DNA of 29,863 nt from Stomatobaculum sp. (lineage in GTDB: Bacteria > Bacillota_A > Clostridia > Lachnospirales > Lachnospiraceae), in NCBI GenBank assembly GCA_017449925.1, contig JAFSYO010000173.1, positions 1 through 29,863 of the forward strand, written 5' to 3'. Below, in pieces: positions 27,067 to 29,863 of the stretch. How positions within the stretch are numbered: position 1 is the first letter of the stretch; every line of letters begins with the position of its first letter. A program made the position numbers and the translations under genes. The notes below the pieces were generated by a model. It worked only from the letters and a program-made list of their open reading frames with translations. It had not been told where the DNA came from and did no database searches.

Positions 27067-27831
27067 TCAGGCAATAAAAAAGCCGGAAAGCGCCATGGCG
27101 CAGAGCATTGCCGTTTCGCAGATACAGACGAACCAACCGGCCAGATCCCCGGTGATCCCTCCGAAATACTTTCCGGAAATATGACGATAATATCCGAAAG
27201 CGAGAAGTCCTGCAGCAGCTGCTGATACGCCCGGCACCGGCCCTGCTTTGATCATCAGGACAGCGCCGGCCAGGATCTCCGCCAGAAGGGCGGGCGCAGC
27301 CTTTGCTTCCGCGCCCTCTGCGGAAAAACGGTTCAGACTCCCCTCCGTTTTTGCCTTTTTCCACTGAACTGCCGCGAAACCGCTGAGAGCTCTGGAGTAA
27401 ACGAAACTAAAGGCCCACGGGAGACAGGCGTTTTCTTTCAGACAAAATACCGCTGAAAGCCAGATTCCCGCAAGGCACAGAAAACGGATCACTGCAAAAG
27501 CGCCGATATGAGGATCCTTCAGGATCTCCAGACGCTCTTCTCTGCTGCCCCAGGACTGCAGCGCATCGCTGGTATCCATAAAACCGTCAGCATGGATGCC
27601 GCCGGTAAGGAGCAGAGGCAGGACTGACGCCAGGATACATCTCGCCGCAGAGGAAATCCCAAGGCGTTCTGAAGCCCAAATCCATCCGTACACCGCTGCA
27701 CCGACCAGGAAACCTGCCAGGGGGAAAAAGCAAATGGCATACTGCATGTCTTCGTCCTTCCAGGGGAACTGGGGGACTGGAAGTCTTGTGTACATGGAAA
27801 GGGCGATACAGGCAGATCTCAGAAGCCGCAT
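27067..27831 (-). CDS. cobS: CobS, adenosylcobinamide-GDP ribazoletransferase
   Basis: A 254-residue membrane enzyme that joins adenosylcobinamide-GDP and alpha-ribazole (or its phosphate) in the last step of cobalamin assembly. Signatures are FFPLAGFLVGAAV near residues 35-47, GGIHADGFMDTSDAL (77-91, the acidic metal-binding motif) and REERLEILKDPHIGAFAV (97-114). About six hydrophobic segments are seen. GGAGGGGG lies 6 bases before the ATG, inside the 3' end of cbiG (13-bp overlap), so the two are coupled. Confidence 0.95.
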   Translation of the reverse strand: MRLLRSACIALSMYTRLPVPQFPWKDEDMQYAICFFPLAGFLVGAAVYGWIWASERLGISSAARCILASVLPLLLTGGIHADGFMDTSDALQSWGSREERLEILKDPHIGAFAVIRFLCLAGIWLSAVFCLKENACLPWAFSFVYSRALSGFAAVQWKKAKTEGSLNRFSAEGAEAKAAPALLAEILAGAVLMIKAGPVPGVSAAAAGLLAFGYYRHISGKYFGGITGDLAGWFVCICETAMLCAMALSGFFIA

Positions 27832-28961
27832 TCCAACCCCCTCCTCTCTTCACCATCCGCCGCAACGCCTCGTGCAGTATCCGCCGCTGATCTTCCCGGG
27901 AAGCGAAGTACTGTTTCAGCGATTCCAACGGCGGCCGTCATCCCGTCCCGGGCGGTCTTTCTTATAAGGATGCGCGAAGCGCCCGCAGCGGCAGCGGCCC
28001 GTTCGCAGATATTGTCCGCGCCTGTGGTCCTGGAAACAAAGTCCGAGGAAGCAAACTCACCCTCCTGAGCCATCAGTTTTTCCGGACTGCAGGTGACAAA
28101 AGGAACATGAAAAAGCTCTGCCAGGCGGACCAGCCCCGGTTCCTCTTTTTTCATATCCACGCTGGCGATGCAGCGGACTGCTCTCAGGTCCAGTCCGCCG
28201 GCCGTGAATACAGATTTTACGAACTCCTGCAGCTGCTCCGCTTTGCGGCCCTTCCGGCACCCTATACCGAGGATCAGGCACCTGGGGATCAGCTGCAGGG
28301 GACGGTACGGAGAAGATACTCCTGAAACAGCGCAGATGCTGGCAGACAGTTCCGGAGAGACGAGGAACTCCGGCGCATTCCCGAAGGATGCATCCGCCAC
28401 TGAGATCTCCGGCGGCAGCGTTCCCTCTGTCCTGATCTCTTTTGAAAAGGCAGACGGTATGACCAGCGTCCCCCGGCCTTTCTTCAGAAGTGCAGCACTG
28501 AAACGCTTTGCCTCCTCCATGCTGCTGATGATCATCCCGTTTTCCGATGCGAAGACATCCACCGCGAACAGCCCATTCACATCTGTGGCTGTGGTGAGTA
28601 CCGGAACTCCGCCGGTGATCTCTGCTGCAAGGACAGCGTAACGGTTCGCCTCTCCCAGATGTCCCGAAAGGACAGGAATACAGAAAGCCCCTTTCTCGTC
28701 CAGCACCAGTACCGCCGGGTCCTCAGTCTTATTCCTGATGTGAGGCGCTATGGACCTGACCGCAATGCCGCAGGCCCCGATAAATATCAGGACCCTGCCC
28801 TTCCGGAAAGACTCTTCCGTCCAGTCCCGCAGGGAGACTCCGGTTTCTCTGGAGCACAGAACCGCCTCCGCATTCTCCCCACGAAGAGAAAAAGCCGAAC
28901 AAAGATGTCCGGCAAGCGCGTATCCCGCGTCTGTGAAACTGATGATCCTGATGATTTTCAT
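27819..28961 (-). CDS. cbiG: CbiG, cobalt-precorrin-5A hydrolase
   Basis: A 380-residue enzyme of the anaerobic cobalamin pathway that opens the lactone of cobalt-precorrin-5A and releases acetaldehyde. The N-terminal domain (to about residue 125) carries FIGACGIAVRSIAPHIRNKT and VLSGHLGEANRYA. The C-terminal CobE/GbiG domain (from about residue 230) has CLILGIGCRKGRKAEQLQEF and GADNICERAA. After KTARDGMTAAVGIA there is a longer than usual tail (about 30 residues) that overlaps the cobS start. It starts 15 bp after the small membrane protein. Other cbi genes are not in the window. Confidence 0.94.
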   Translation of the reverse strand: MKIIRIISFTDAGYALAGHLCSAFSLRGENAEAVLCSRETGVSLRDWTEESFRKGRVLIFIGACGIAVRSIAPHIRNKTEDPAVLVLDEKGAFCIPVLSGHLGEANRYAVLAAEITGGVPVLTTATDVNGLFAVDVFASENGMIISSMEEAKRFSAALLKKGRGTLVIPSAFSKEIRTEGTLPPEISVADASFGNAPEFLVSPELSASICAVSGVSSPYRPLQLIPRCLILGIGCRKGRKAEQLQEFVKSVFTAGGLDLRAVRCIASVDMKKEEPGLVRLAELFHVPFVTCSPEKLMAQEGEFASSDFVSRTTGADNICERAAAAAGASRILIRKTARDGMTAAVGIAETVLRFPGRSAADTARGVAADGEERRGLECGF

Positions 28962-28976
28962 CTCCCGCTTCCTCTC

Positions 28977-29363
28977 TCAGTACGGCAGCAGCTTCTGGAT
29001 CAGTTCTTCCTGATGCGTCAGTACATAGAACACTCCGCGATACAGTCCGTATACCACCGCGGCAGTGAAAAGCAGCCACAGGATAACAAAGGGGTTCCTG
29101 TCGGCGATCATCTGGATCAGATCGAACACATACCACAGAAGCTGAAGCGCCACCACCGTCAAAAGGGCGATGAGCATGCAGACTCCGAGGATCCCGACGA
29201 TCACGCAGAGCCGCACAGCATAGGAAAAATCCCGTTCAAACAGAGTCACCTGCCCAAAGGACACGTGATTCAGTATCAGCCGGGCGGCAATTCCCATGGC
29301 AGCAAGCGCTGCTATGCCGATCACAACGCTGACCAGATGAAAGAAGCCCTCCAGAATTCTCAT
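28977..29363 (-). CDS. Unknown small membrane protein
   Basis: A 128-residue protein with four probable membrane segments (about residues 8-30, 48-70, 72-85 and 92-115), not recognised. The frame extends upstream to 29441, but the ATG at 29363 with GGGGGG 5 bases before it is the natural start (MRILEGFFHLVSVVIGIAAL). It leads the cbiG-cobS group; whether it serves cobalt or corrinoid handling is unknown. Confidence 0.65.
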   Translation of the reverse strand: MRILEGFFHLVSVVIGIAALAAMGIAARLILNHVSFGQVTLFERDFSYAVRLCVIVGILGVCMLIALLTVVALQLLWYVFDLIQMIADRNPFVILWLLFTAAVVYGLYRGVFYVLTHQEELIQKLLPY

Positions 29364-29405
29364 GTTTCCCCCCTGAATACAAAACTCGCCTGATGCTCTC
29401 CTGCA

Positions 29406-29452
29406 GAGAAAAGGCTGCCGGCGGGATCCCAGGATCCGCAATGCGACAGCCT
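29406..29452 (-). terminator. Probable terminator behind rplT
   Basis: On the minus strand AAGGCTG and CAGCCTT close a long interrupted hairpin containing GGATCC-TG-GGATCC, followed by TTCTC. The T-run is short, so efficiency is uncertain. Confidence 0.5.
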
Positions 29453-29485
29453 TATTATATCACACTTATGAAATTCTTGTATCTA

Positions 29486-29842
29486 TTATGCGATCTGAGC
29501 CTTTGCAGCGTCGACAAGCTTGGTGAATCCGGCGGCGTCGTTGATGGCGATGTCGGCCAGGACCTTTCTGTTCAGCTCGATGCCGGCCTTCTTCAGACCG
29601 AAGATAAACTTGCTGTAGGAGATTCCGTTCATTCTGCAGCCAGCGTTGATTCTTGCGATCCACAGCTGTCTGAACTGTCTCTTCTTCTGCTTGCGGCCTT
29701 CGTAAGCAGTAGCCAGAGCTCTCATCACGGTCTGCTTGGCGATTCTGTACTGTTTGGAACGAGCGCCTCTGTAGCCCTTGGCCAGCTTCAGCGTTCTGTT
29801 ATGTTTTGCTTTTGCGTGCATAGCACCTTTTACTCTTGCCAT
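29486..29842 (-). CDS. rplT: 50S ribosomal protein L20
   Basis: A 118-residue basic protein, full length for L20. It contains [20 protein letters not shown], the [19 protein letters not shown] segment that contacts 23S rRNA, and the C-terminal [16 protein letters not shown]20 is needed for early 50S assembly and in many bacteria represses its own infC-rpmI-rplT operon. AAGGAGG lies 7 bases before the ATG. rpmI is expected just beyond the window edge. Confidence 0.98.
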   Translation of the reverse strand: MARVKGAMHAKAKHNRTLKLAKGYRGARSKQYRIAKQTVMRALATAYEGRKQKKRQFRQLWIARINAGCRMNGISYSKFIFGLKKAGIELNRKVLADIAINDAAGFTKLVDAAKAQIA

Positions 29843-29863
29843 TGTTCCTGTTCCTCCTTCTTA

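Overview
The window reads as the chromosome of a moderately GC-rich Firmicute, most likely a clostridial gut anaerobe of Lachnospiraceae type. The basis is the strong AGGAGG-type ribosome binding sites, consensus sigma-A promoters, a YtrA-type regulator with an ABC exporter, a DUF1576 membrane protein, a lipoprotein with an ETKAE-repeat linker, tRNAs without encoded CCA, and oxygen-sensitive enzyme families. The assignment is inference; no species is identified.

Left part (1-8.5 kb, mostly minus strand). The window opens inside the 5' part of a group IIC intron that sits directly behind the rho-independent terminator of a small Ala/Pro-rich protein with a CW_7 domain. An orphan molybdopterin oxidoreductase, a 31-codon remnant of a Gfo/Idh/MocA oxidoreductase and tRNA-Ala(GGC) follow. 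A six-gene minus-strand operon runs from 8.4 to 3.2 kb: LarA-family racemase, ThrH phosphatase, VanZ-like protein, an unknown membrane protein, a tocopherol-cyclase-like protein and an EamA transporter. The last five genes are joined by 4-nt overlaps or 3-nt gaps, and three use GTG or TTG starts.

Middle part (8.5-17.4 kb). A plus-strand polar amino acid ABC transporter (lipoprotein, permease, ATPase) is expressed from a promoter followed by a perfect palindrome. Next is a YtrA-type GntR regulator with its own perfect inverted-repeat operator, driving an ABC ATPase and a DUF6449-like permease. bioY follows, with a perfect consensus promoter bracketed by two BirA-type boxes and a strongly structured leader RNA. 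A DUF1576 membrane protein converges on bioY at a shared bidirectional terminator. Two divergent tRNA-Leu genes (AAG and CAG) close this part.

Integrated element (17,421-26,465, about 9.0 kb). An 18-bp repeat of the tRNA-Leu(CAG) 3' end bounds a unit with a sigma-like/ArpU-type regulator, an Xre repressor with clustered ATTGTC operators, an excisionase-like protein, a replication module (initiator with a decamer array, helicase-loader-like protein, RusA resolvase, annealing-type recombinase), a second control circuit (ribbon-helix-helix repressor with three TATCTGCGCA operators), many very small genes with recurrent hairpin/CAGAAAGG linkers, and a tyrosine integrase at the far right. Matching 12-bp integrase-arm-like repeats lie at both ends. 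No capsid, terminase, tail, lysis or conjugation gene is present. It therefore resembles a phage satellite or an early-region-only prophage, with an arrangement unlike the usual int-repressor-rep order.

Right part (26.5 kb to end, minus strand). After attR come a C39-like cysteine peptidase, cobS, cbiG and a small membrane protein, which look like one operon split from the rest of cobalamin synthesis, and then rplT (ribosomal protein L20) at the edge.
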